DNA from: Leguminivora glycinivorella
Lineage: Eukaryota > Arthropoda > Insecta > Lepidoptera > Tortricidae
Direction: 5' to 3'
DNA: 64,000 nucleotides
Assembly (NCBI RefSeq): GCF_023078275.1
Contig: NC_062972.1
Span: 17,687,691 to 17,751,690, forward strand
Shown: positions 45,952 through 55,487 of the stretch, in pieces
How the letters are laid out: each line of letters starts with the position of its first letter
Position numbering within the stretch: the first letter of the stretch is position 1
Position numbers and translations under genes: made by a program
The notes under the pieces: generated by a model
Database searches by the model: none
Seen by the model: only the letters and a program-made list of their open reading frames with translations
Told to the model about the DNA's origin: nothing

Positions 45952-48900
45952 TCACTGCTGCAACTCCACGCCCTTGCCAGTCCACTGTTCATCAAACTTG
46001 ACATCGCACTCTAGATCCCTTAGCGCCGATTTGACGTCGAATCCAAAGTCCTTGAGGAACCGCTCGTAGGAAGCGTTGAGGATCGGCTCGATCCCCAAGT
46101 CCTTGAACTTGGGGTTCATGTCGCGACACCGGGCCACCATGTTCCGGATCGCCCAGCAGCCGTTTTTCTGGAAAAATATATTTCATATTATAAATGAGAA
46201 AGTGTACCTTTGTTTGTTTGTCCCTCTTTCACGGCAAAACGGAGAGACGAATAGACGTGATCTTTTAAATAGAGATAGTTGAAGGGATGGAGAGTAACAT
46301 AGGCTACTTTTTGTCTCCTTCTAACCCTCCATTTCCCTAAAATGGGGGGTAGACGTTTGTATGGGGCTTTCCGCAATTTTCGAATTTAATGCGAGCGAAG
46401 CTGCAGGCAAAAGCTAGTATTTGAATATAAGTATTCGTTTCTTTTCGAATTTAATGCGACACTGGCGATCAAATATATGAAAGAGGCGCGTTGCAGCACA
46501 AAGCTCGTGTAGGTGAAGTATTTGAATATGAAGTCGATTGTTCGCGTTTTTGTGAGGCGGTAACTGTCCACTGTCACTTCATACTGTACGATAGTACTCT
46601 TTATTATACTGTGTCTGTAGAATGGAACGATTCACACTGGTTTGAGGTTTTGTAACGAAGGTTCCAAGACTATAGTCTTGGAACCCTATAGGGTTTATTA
46701 TGAATAGAATAGAAATCTTTATTTCTTAGAATATGGTACATACAGAGATGGTCAAGTTACAATAGGTGCGACATATTCTGCCTACATCGGCGTAGAAATA
46801 TTACAATTTATTAATAACTAAGGAACTCGTTAACTGAATAAAAACACATGTCTAGTAACCAACCAAACATTTTCCGCTGGAAGTTATTTAAGTCTGTTAC
46901 TGATGCAATGTCTTGAGGAATCTTGTTATACAATTTGATTGCCATAATATATACATTTTTACTATATATGCTTAATCTATGTCTAGGAACGTATAGTTTA
47001 TGTGGATACCTCCCAGTAGTCTTATTATGAATAACATCATGTAGTGGGTGGTTGTGGGTGTCACAAATGTGACAACTTCATATATATAAGCAGGGCAGGG
47101 GAAGAAATTTTAGCTCTTTAAATATTTGGCGACAGTCTCCAGTTCGGTTATTATGAGATCTTACATTAATCGTAGACAAGCGTCAACTTTTGGCATCTAA
47201 AATAATGACATAATGAAGGTGTATAAACGACAGTAGATTACGGCTTGAAGTCGATGCCGTAGTTCTGTAGTTTGTTACCTGTTAGTGCCTCGACAGCTGC
47301 GTTCCCCGGGTGCCTCTTGAGGCAGTCGACGATGGCCTAAGGCTCCCCGCAGTCTTAGTACAGTCGGCTGTGAGGTGGCTCGCGCAGTGTCAGTGCCGCG
47401 ATGCATTTTAGAATCAATGGCCTTGTTCTGTTAAGCATTACAGCGTTCTCCGGGTGCCTCTTGAGGCAGTCCATTATAGCCTCAGGTGCCCCGCTGTCGT
47501 AGAACAGGCGGCTCGTGTAGTGTAGTGTCAGTTCCGCGATGCATTTCAGAGTCTGACATTGTTCTATAGTTATCTCTGTCACCTGTACAGCTGCGTTCTC
47601 CGGGTGCCTCTTGAGGCAGTCGACGATGGCCTCAGGCGCCCCGCAGTCGTAGAACAGGCGGCTGTGAGGCGGCTCGCGTAGCGTCAGTGCCGCGATGCAT
47701 TTCAGAGTTGAAGCTGTTGTTGAGGCATTGCTCTGTAAAGTTAACAAGTCAATCCATACTAATATTATAAATGGGAAAGTTAAGTGGAGATAGTTGAAAG
47801 GATGGGGAGTGACAGAGGGTACTTTTTGACTCTTTTTAACGCGAGCGGAAGCCGCGGGCAAAAGCTAGTATCATCATATGGTTGAACATGAACCGATGCA
47901 GCGTGAGCAGTTTTATGTGCTCTGCCTACCCCTTCTGGGAATACTTTTGGGAAATAATATTGTATTACGTTAGCGCGATAGTTATGAAATAAAATTAATG
48001 TAAAAATAATAATTGTAATCTATAATTAATCTACATCCCGACATGACCCAAGAGGTTGCCCTTGCCACTTACTGACGTTAACGTCAAGTTGTGATATTCA
48101 TTAAAATAAACTTACCGCGTGTCTAGTGAGTAGCAGCACTATGACAGGCACAATTCCACTTTTAACCAGCTGCCTCTTCACGTCGTCGTTACCGGCTAAA
48201 GCTGTTGTCCTAAAACACACACAAATGTAAATAATATTAGAATAATGATACTTATTATAAATTCAGTTAGCCAGGCAGGCAAGCATGGTCGCGATAAATG
48301 ATAAAACAAAACATCAGCCGGCGTATCATGCTGCCAATTTTATCACTTATCCACGTGGATAAGACATATAAATTCACTCTCACACTGACATATTTGCTAA
48401 AGCGTGATGGATGCTTTATAACGTGGATAAAATAAAAACATCAGGCCGTCCCTATTGCAATTTGTAAGCGCGATAGGGACGGCCAGATGTTTTATCATTT
48501 ATCGAGCGACCATACTCGACTGCCGGAAGAATGAAAATTCAATTTTAACCATTTAATAGCAAAGTCGGTTTTCGCCTGGCTAATTGCCTATTACAGGGGT
48601 TAAGAAGGTTATGGCTTTGACCTATCCAGTGACGAGGCATGATATCCCTTTATTGATCTAACGGGACCAAACATATTCCTTGACGACAAATTGATTGATC
48701 AATAAATGGGTCCGTGTCTGCTACACATCCTGTGCAATAGCGCAATTCTACATTTGCGTACAACCGGGTAAGAAATATTTTGATTTAATAACAGTCCGAC
48801 TTTGTGTTAGTAAACATGACAACAGCTGAAAAAGGAGACTACCTGTCCTTCGGAAATAAGAATTACGGTCTGAAGACTGTAAAGAATGGCACGAACATAA

Positions 48901-51900
48901 TTTGGACGTCCTGAAAGGAGATATTATCGGCACGACAGACAAGAACACGTCAATAACGAAAAACTGCATTGTTAAGGTTAACCAGACGTCCTGTCATGAC
49001 TACAGCGATAGCACAAGTCAGCTGAGACATAGAGCAAGGCACATTAATTATTGGAAGGCCGAGTTAGAACGAGCAATACGTGACATCGATGCTGAAATAA
49101 TAGTCCTGGAATCTCAAAGACAGCAGCTCAAAAATGCTATGGATACTTTAAAAATACCTGAGTACATCACTGAAGAGTGTCTTGATATCAGAGCGAATAG
49201 AATGCAATCAGACTTGGTTTACGATGAACCACAAGAAGCATTATTCACAGAGTCTGCTCTTATAGAAAATGTTAAGAGATTGCACCGAGAAATGCTTAGA
49301 GATATAGAGAATCAGATGGCGATGAATATAGCCGCGAAGCATGCTTTGGAAAGAGATTGGAGTAACAAATATTTGGCATTTAAATATGAAAGTGAAAACG
49401 CAGAATTGGAAACTAAGGCTGTCAATATAAAGGATTCGGCGGGAGCTACCAAATTATCTGAAGGCCAGTCCAATGTACAGTCTTGGGAATACAACACTGT
49501 ATCGACTTTAGACCAGTTTAAGATATCAATGGAGAAATCGCAAGCTTTGAGAGCTAAAGTCGAAGCGGCATTGATAAATACGGCCAGAGATCTGCGTTCA
49601 CAAGATATCAAAGTGAACGATGAATTGTCGAAAAGGATCGCGAAAACTGAACAAGTGAAAATCGAGTTGGAGAATCAGCTGCGCCTAACATTGCAGAAAA
49701 TAGTTGAAACTGAAAATATTTTGGAGACATTGCACGACGAAATGATGAAAGTGTCACAACGGATCCAGGTGGCCCAAACCAGACTTCACACCAAGAAGTA
49801 CAGACCGAACATTGAGAATTGCAGGGAAGGGTCGTTAGTTGGTCTTATAGAAGAGGTGAAAGATTTGAACGACAGCATGACTCTTTTGCAAAAACGTTCA
49901 CTGGAAACGGAAAAGTTACGGGCTGAATTGATCCACGAAAGAGGAAGGCTGGAGAACGAGATTATTGTTAAGAAGAAATCTCTTTTCTGCGATAATGATA
50001 GGTGTTTGTTCCTACGTTCGCACTATCAGTCTGCAGAGAAGATGTGTGGCTTTTAGGAGCATTATCAATATCACCTACTTAAATGTTTGCCTGTGTGTAG
50101 TTTGATACATATCTAATATTAGCAAAAAGAAGTGTTCAACAGTTGCACTTAGGGTGACTTAGGTACTCTATCTTCTATACCAGCAATTCCCGAAAAGTTT
50201 GTACATTTGGATCATGTCTCCGATTTGGATAAAAATTGGTAGGCTGATAGAGTCCATGATGCTGAGCAAGATCCACTAGGTTTCCCAAAATGTCCTATAG
50301 GTTGATTGTATGAAACTTTCCTTTTTTGTTACCGAAAATGTATAAAAATCTGGTAACAAAAAGGAAGGTTTTAAACTACATAGGACATTTTGGGAAACCT
50401 AGTGGATCTTGCTCAGCATCATGGACTCTTATCAGCCTACCAATTTTTATCAAAATCGGAGACGTGATCCATATGTACAAACTTTTCGGGAATTGCTCAT
50501 ACATACATACATACAATCACGCCTGTGTCCCATGAAGGGGTAGGCAGAGCACATCAAACTACTCAGGTTTCAGTGCCACTCTTGGCAAATAAGGGGTTGA
50601 AAGGAAACGAAACTGTGACATTGCAGTGACAGGTTGCCAGCCTGTCGCCTACGCCACAATTTAACCCATATCCCACAGTCGCCTTCTACGACACCCACGG
50701 GAAGAAAGGGGGTGGTGAAGTTCTTAACCCGTCACCACACGGGCATACATACATTTTATGCACATCAATAAAAAACAACGAAAAGCAAACATACCCCCTA
50801 TTTTAATTATTATTAAGGTACAGCGGGAAAATCTCGACTGGGGGACAATTGTAACTACAAGTATCCACTGAACACGCCTACCGCGAACCGGTGGACACTC
50901 TATTTAATAATGCAAATATTGTATAAAACATGGAAAAATGGACCAGTTACATTTGTCCTCCAGTCGAGATTTGCCCCGCTGTACCTTAATAATCCTTGAA
51001 TGTCGTATCGTACCTACATATAATTAGGACAGTTTGATATCTGCCTCGCTAAACGGACCTGGGCATTGCGGAATAGGGCTAAAACCATGAATAAGGCGTC
51101 ATTCGGCTAAAATGACCTGTCGAAGCGTTAACGTCCTTTTCGCTCTTATTAAGTTGATATAAAGATTTTTTTGCTTGTTAGTTGACTAGTGCTGATCTGT
51201 GTCTATAATAGGTATATGTAGACCAACTACTTACAGCTTGCTCGCCTGCTGCACTACAGCACTGTTGTCAGAGTTGTCAGCTAGCACTGAGAACAACACA
51301 TCTGCGCCACTCTCCGCCACGGTAGCACACAGTTCGTGTCTCACTAGGAGACATGCTATTGTCGACATCAGTTCTGATACTAAAGGTGGTTTGGTGTGTT
51401 CTGGAATCAAACACATTGCATGCATTTTTGAAGCTTAAATACTTTAAACAGATTATACAACATCTTATCCATATCATTTCAGTATTCATTCATATTATTC
51501 AGTATAGTTTTTCAAAAAAATATTATTTAAATGATTTAAGTATGTTTTGGAACAGTCTTAACAAATGTGAATCATGATAAAAAAGTAAATGATTTTTGTT
51601 TTACACATATTCAGACATTGTGTCTCTGAAGTTTATCGATCCTAATACATATTATAAATGGGAAAGTGTGTGTGTCTGTTTGTTTGTCCATCTTTCACGA
51701 CCAGTGGCCCGTTTCCATCTTGTATTTGACAACCCATACGATTTGACAGTTGCGCACTTGTAATACAAATTGACGACGAATTGATTTTTTAAGAGATAGA
51801 TGGAGAGTGACATAGGCTTCTTTTTGTCTCTTTCTAACCCACTTCACCAAAATGGGGATTGGAAGTTTGTTTGGAGCATTTCGCCATTTAACGCGAGCGA

Positions 51901-54751
51901 ATATATTATGTACATACATACATACAATCACGCCTGTATTTCGAACACCTATAAAGATTAGTGCCACTTGGCAAATAAGGGGTTGAAAGAAAACGAAACT
52001 GTGACATTGTAACATATTATGTATAGTGATAAATATATAAATAATTTGTTTAATAATCTACTATTAATAGCTGTTAACCTACCTTTTAGTAAGTTAGTTA
52101 ACGGCTCTAGTAGCTGAAACCCAAGTTCCTTGGCATGGTCATGTGCTTTGCCAAATTCCACTCTAATATCATCATCCAGGGGGAATTTCCGGATCACTGA
52201 TAATACTTCTGATAGTAACTGAAAATAAACATAGTGTATAAATAAACTGAAATAGATAATACTATAATTAGAATAATACTGTGTAACCTGTTTTGAGTAA
52301 ATAAATTAAAAAAAAAAAGATATCAATGATATCATACACGAAAGAAAAAACGACAAGGCCACCCTAGTGGTAATGACGTTAGCCGCGTAAGCTAAAGACC
52401 CGGGTTCGATTCCCGGCTCGGCCACCAGTGGGCCTTGTTATTTTTTTTCTTTCGTGTATGATATCTATTAGTTTATAATTTATATATAGTAGTGCGACTA
52501 CTTGAAAAACAACAAATCAAAAAAATATTTAATAAAATAATTTGATTTCTTCCATTGTTTAACAGTATGATTAAGTAGTGTCAAAAGTTAAAAGGCTACA
52601 ATGCAATAGTTTCATATGAATACTTAATATTTGCATACAGATGTAGTCCGAAAAGACTTGCCTTCATATTGTTGCGGAAACATAGAAACACATCATGCTA
52701 TTTCAGTCAGTCTCAGTACAAGATGTACTGACATTGACTGAATTAGCATGAGAAATACGCACGTTTTCGAAAAATATGAAGGAAACCCTTTTTGCACTAC
52801 ATCAGCTGTACATCATGATTTTATTACTTTGGTTATACTTAGGGCCGGTTGCATCAAACAGTCTGTCATCGTTAAAGCGTTCGTTAAATTTTATTGTATG
52901 GGATCTTATTATGTGTCTTTGGTTGATACTGGCCCTTAGTATTTTATTACCAAACCATTAATTAACACGACCAAATGTGGTTAGAGATAGTAAAATAGTT
53001 TTCATCACACCCACACTTTAAATGTGTTATTGCACTCAGGCGGAGCGTGAGTTATAGAAAAATCGTTCTCCCAAGGGAATAATGAAATTTCTTGTAATGT
53101 ACTTAACTTTTTTACATCTATTTACATATTTTTTACATTGCGAGTGTGATGAAAAACATTGTGTGTAACTCGGGGAGTATGATTACTAATTACTAATCGC
53201 TCTGGCAAGCCGTCGCTTTAACTTACTCTCGTTAGTAATATTCAACTTCCTCCCCTTGTTGCACAATGTACTATTCTGTTAACAGTTTTCACATATGTGT
53301 GGTTATTTGGCAGGCAAATAAAAAAGTAGGATGTTTTTATTACCTTAACATTGTTCTCAACTTGCAGCAAAGCCTTCAAGTTACTTGTTATATTCTTTGC
53401 AAACAACCTTTGACGGTTCATCTCATGCTTTATGCAACATGTGCTTGTCCATTTCAATGTTGCCATGAGTATGTTGTCATCTTCTGTGTTATCTAAAATG
53501 CTGCAACAGATAATTTTGTTATGAATTTTAATGGTTAGACATATACCCATTGCATATATAGCCAGTGAACGGCTGATAGAGAGGAATGGAGGAAGATGAT
53601 CTGCTGCGCCGACCCCAAATAATGGGAAAAGGGCAAGGGAATGATGATGATGATATATAGCCAGTGAACTCTTTTAAATAAGGACTGGACAAACATATTA
53701 AAACTTTGAAAAGTGATACCTAACTTCTCGAGTGCCAGACTGATTTTTGAGTTGTTTTAATTTTGATTTTATTCTAATTAATCAAATTTCAAATTTGATT
53801 GATATAATCGGCCGAGAGTCGGCAGTAATATACATGCATCAGCATAGACTTAAATAAATATATGTTGTCTATCCTATTCTATTCTAAAGAGAATAATAAT
53901 ACTTTATTAACATTATAAATATTCATATTATTAAATGAAAACAGGACTTAATCACATAAAACTTATTTTTATATTTAACCTGACTAAGCGATTAAGTCCC
54001 GTTTTCATTAAATAATAAAGATTGTGTTAGTTCAAATCAATATATAATACCTTTTAATGACATCAGCACCTTTCTGATCTAACAAATCAGGTTGCACATC
54101 CATTAGGGCTATTAAAGTGTTCAAGACATTTATAATAAATGTTGCATCTTTTTCATTTGTTTTTTCCAAGGTCATTTTATGCCTTGATTGGAGTAAATCT
54201 AGTAATAATGTGTAGGCACCTTCTTTGCCTGCTTTTACCCTGCGAGCAATGTCTTTGTTACTTTCTGCCTAAAAGAAAAGAGAATGGTTATTCTTCAAGT
54301 TTCCTCAACTGATGCTTGTTGAGATTATACAATTTATACATAAAACACAATGTTTAAAAAAAAGGTACCTTTAATATTTCTAATTGCTCTATAATTTCAT
54401 TGTCATCACCATCTTCTTTGAGTTCTTGCAGTTTCTTTATTGATTTGGAGATCTCAGGGTCGTCGCCAGGTGTTAAAACTAAATCTTTTATTATATTTGA
54501 TAAATCGACACCCTGAAAAAATATATAATAAACAAAGGTGTCTTACTGAATATTTATAGAAATTTAATGAGAAATAAATTCATTGCTGTGTAGGTCATTC
54601 AGAGTTTTTGAAGATCACAATAATGAAAGTTTACCTGAGCTTCAAATTGGTTTATAGCATCTTGGATAGCTTCCTCCGCGCTCATGTCAAATTCTTGCAT
54701 ATTCTCTTGAACGACTTCATCGTAGGTCTCTTGAGATATAACCCGAACCAT
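45952..54751 (-). CDS. ARMC6: Armadillo repeat-containing protein 6 (ARMC6), complete
   Basis: A soluble armadillo-repeat protein whose function is poorly known. Coding exons in order: 54751-54635, 54512-54369, 54268-54051, 53500-53344, 52218-52083, 51400-51235, 48209-48116, 47732-47583, 46167-45952. Every junction is GT-AG (minus strand) and phases match, giving 465 residues, close to the vertebrate length. The N-terminus MVRVISQETYDEVVQENM and the segment EFDMSAEEAIQDAINQFE are the conserved ARMC6 start. Middle exons give helical arm repeats. Exon 8 holds LKCIAALTLREPP, RLFYDCGAPEAIVDCLKRH, and the last exon begins KNGCWAIRNMVARC and ends KGVELQQ. The start codon is the only one before the conserved block. 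Exon 8 has two degraded tandem copies. Intron 6 contains a tektin gene on the other strand. Confidence 0.93.
46180..46417 (+). mobile_element. Short Helitron (Lep1-like), copy 3, ARMC6 intron 8
   Basis: It contains catattataaatgagaaagtg, cacggcaaaacggagagac, ccctaaaatggggggtagac and ends gcgagcgaagctgcaggcaaaagCTAG before T. The first bases are degraded. It starts 13 bp upstream of the last ARMC6 exon's acceptor. Confidence 0.72.
46686..47165 (-). mobile_element. Non-LTR retrotransposon C-terminal and 3' end
   Basis: The minus-strand frame reads CRQIFKELKFLPLPCLYIYE, then HNKTTGRYPHKLYVPRHRL, IKLYNKIPQDIASVTDLN, and CFYSVNEFLSY before a stop. This is the C-terminal end of a Jockey/CR1-like polyprotein. 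One or two frame breaks lie near 47,060. The 3' end has AATAAAG followed by a ttctattcta tail. It cannot move. Confidence 0.7.
47282..47560 (-). pseudogene. Two extra tandem copies of ARMC6 exon 8
   Basis: Downstream of exon 8 on the minus strand, copy 2 (about 47,555-47,430) encodes TLKCIAELTLHYTSRLFYD and SGAPEAIMDCLKRHPENA, still open and in frame with exon 8 if the intron is not spliced. Copy 3 (about 47,415-47,282) starts ILKCIAALTLREPPHSRL but then has two stops, in FYD and GAPEA. Neither has a full acceptor with a pyrimidine tract. Confidence 0.83.
47753..47868 (+). mobile_element. Short Helitron (Lep1-like), copy 4, ARMC6 intron 7
   Basis: It starts TCCATACTAATATTATAAA, lacks the middle, and ends gcgagcggaagccgcgggcaaaagCTAG before T. 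A clean terminus pair around a deletion. It sits 20 bp upstream of exon 8's acceptor. Confidence 0.75.
48285..48513. mobile_element. MITE with atggtcgcgataaatga ends
   Basis: The left atggtcgcgataaatgataa is matched by ttatcatttatcgagcgaccat. Inner phrases cagccggcgtatcat and gtccctattgc are partly repeated. About 229 bp in ARMC6 intron 6. Confidence 0.68.
48902..50056 (+). CDS. Intronless tektin-family protein nested in ARMC6 intron 6
   Basis: Tektins are coiled-coil filament proteins inside ciliary and sperm-flagellar doublet microtubules. One uninterrupted frame of 384 codons is mostly heptad-rich helix. The tektin signature, usually RPNVELCRD, reads RPNIENCREGS at about 301-311. Other family features are IPEYITEECLDIRANR with DLVYDEPQEALF near residue 80-110, and the end NEIIVKKKSLFCDNDRC. 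The frame is open back to 48,860 (ELRSEDCKEWHEHN), but no ATG lies in it; the displayed start is a TTG. An ATG at 48,816 (MTTAEKGDYLSF) is in another frame that stops at 48,911. So the start is lost by an indel or lies in an unseen upstream exon. Lack of introns suggests a retrocopy. The paralogue (1-5) is unclear; the 3' half is most like tektin-3/4. Confidence 0.78.
   Translation: MDVLKGDIIGTTDKNTSITKNCIVKVNQTSCHDYSDSTSQLRHRARHINYWKAELERAIRDIDAEIIVLESQRQQLKNAMDTLKIPEYITEECLDIRANRMQSDLVYDEPQEALFTESALIENVKRLHREMLRDIENQMAMNIAAKHALERDWSNKYLAFKYESENAELETKAVNIKDSAGATKLSEGQSNVQSWEYNTVSTLDQFKISMEKSQALRAKVEAALINTARDLRSQDIKVNDELSKRIAKTEQVKIELENQLRLTLQKIVETENILETLHDEMMKVSQRIQVAQTRLHTKKYRPNIENCREGSLVGLIEEVKDLNDSMTLLQKRSLETEKLRAELIHERGRLENEIIVKKKSLFCDNDRCLFLRSHYQSAEKMCGF
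50182..50497. mobile_element. 316-bp foldback element
   Basis: The left agcaattcccgaaaagtttg and the right complement at 50,478-50,497 are inverted. Inner arms gatccactaggtttcccaaa and atcctccgattt-like parts are also inverted almost throughout. It starts 126 bp after the tektin stop, is non-coding and folds back over its whole length. Confidence 0.78.
50503..50753 (+). repeat. Dispersed repeat acatacaatcacgcctgt ... gtcaccacacgggcatac
   Basis: It begins and ends with ATAC microsatellite. It has ccatgaaggggtaggcagag, cagtgccactcttggcaaat and gtcgccttctacgacaccca. Fragments recur at 51,908-52,015 and, in inverse, 60,110-60,210. The family is common in Lepidoptera from memory. Non-coding. Confidence 0.7.
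50811..50993. mobile_element. MITE with ttattaaggtacagcggg ends
   Basis: The left ttattaaggtacagcggg is matched by ccccgctgtaccttaataa. The inner arm atctcgactgg is also inverted (ccagtcgagat). About 183 bp. Confidence 0.76.
51638..51908 (+). mobile_element. Helitron (Lep1-like), copy 5, ARMC6 intron 5
   Basis: It matches copies 1-4 from tattataaatgggaaagtg to cgccatttaacgcgagcga. About 75 bp of unrelated sequence (cagtggcccgtttccatc onward) interrupts it at 51,699. The 3' terminus is missing, lost where the next repeat begins. Confidence 0.65.
51908..52015 (+). repeat. Fragment of the acatacaatcacgcctg repeat
   Basis: It has ATAC microsatellite, caatcacgcctgt, then cttggcaaataaggggttga and acgaaactgtgacattg, matching 50,503-50,753 with a large internal deletion. 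Confidence 0.6.
52328..52465. mobile_element. tRNA-like sequence enclosed by an inverted repeat
   Basis: The outer arms gatatcatacacgaaagaa and its complement end exactly at 52,465. Inside is a tRNA-like cloverleaf: box A taatgacgttagc-like, anticodon stem ttagc/gctaa with loop cgcgtaa, and box B gggttcgattcccggctcgg. The acceptor arms (aaggcc, ggcctt) are also inverted and join the outer arms. tRNA-like promoters are usually on SINEs, yet the ends look like a TIR element. It is not a normal tRNA, as the D-arm is irregular and the loop lacks T33. Confidence 0.6.
52842..52936. mobile_element. MITE with AGGGCCGGTTGCA ends, copy 2
   Basis: It shares the ends and the phrase gtctgt(c/t)atcgttaaagcg with 4437-4568, in the same orientation. 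TTA flanks are present on both sides. Confidence 0.68.
53001..53274 (+). repeat. Dispersed repeat, copy 2 (pair with 21,087-21,346)
   Basis: It has the same phrase order as copy 1: tgcactcaggcggagcgtga, atagaaaaatcgttctccca, gtgtgatgaaaaacattgtg and cctccccttgttgcacaatg. Confidence 0.7.
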
Positions 54752-55487
54752 TTTTCTGAAGCTGCTGTATATTAAAATAACAAATTTTATTTAGAATTCT
54801 GTAAAAACACAAATAATAGTAATTTATTCTTCATACGGAATCTGAATCACAGAAAGAGATTCCCAAGTCCCAACCAAAACCGTCCCAAAACATGTCATAG
54901 AAACGTCATTTGTCACTGTCAAATGAATGTTGATGTTGATTGCGTATAACGGATTGCAGTATTGAAGTGATCCTAATTTATTTGTACTTGAAAACCTCAG
55001 TTATCTTTCATAATTTACAATCACACTAAATACTTAACGCTTAATTGATTTTTTTGGAGCACATGTTTGTAACAAATTCAATAATTGTTTTCTATAATCG
55101 AGAGTCATAGACGGACGGAGTATGCTATGCTTGTAACGGATCACGCTAAATCTTTAAAAAAAATAAATCGTTCCAAAACTTGTACTATTTTTGACATTTT
55201 ACAGTAATAAATAATTTTGATTGTGGATAATGGAGTATATCAACATTTTATTCAACAAATTTTGTTTATTATACTAAATATAGTACATTTTTAAATTCTG
55301 GATCAATCATATTAAAGTTCATTTTGATTAAATGTTGTAAAGTATAAAATAAATTTATGATTTTACTTTTAGAACGTTACACAGATGACGCATCGACTGC
55401 TGCAAAAGAAGGATATAATTTTCTCGTACGTATTTGTGTGTTCAATCAAGAATTGCGTTTCTAATTTATCGAATTTAAACGTTCAAA
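54752..55487. promoter_or_regulatory. Shared divergent spacer of ARMC6 (-) and CHMP4 (+)
   Basis: The two start codons lie 736 bp apart, head to head. The spacer has no mobile element that I recognise, unlike nearby spacers, which fits a bidirectional promoter. The run gttacacagatgacgcatcgactgctg at 55,376 onward may belong to the CHMP4 leader. No TATA box is obvious. Confidence 0.5.

Noticed and set aside
52349..52428. Functional tRNA gene
   Set aside because: The anticodon loop lacks T at its second position, the D-arm is irregular and it sits within inverted arms.
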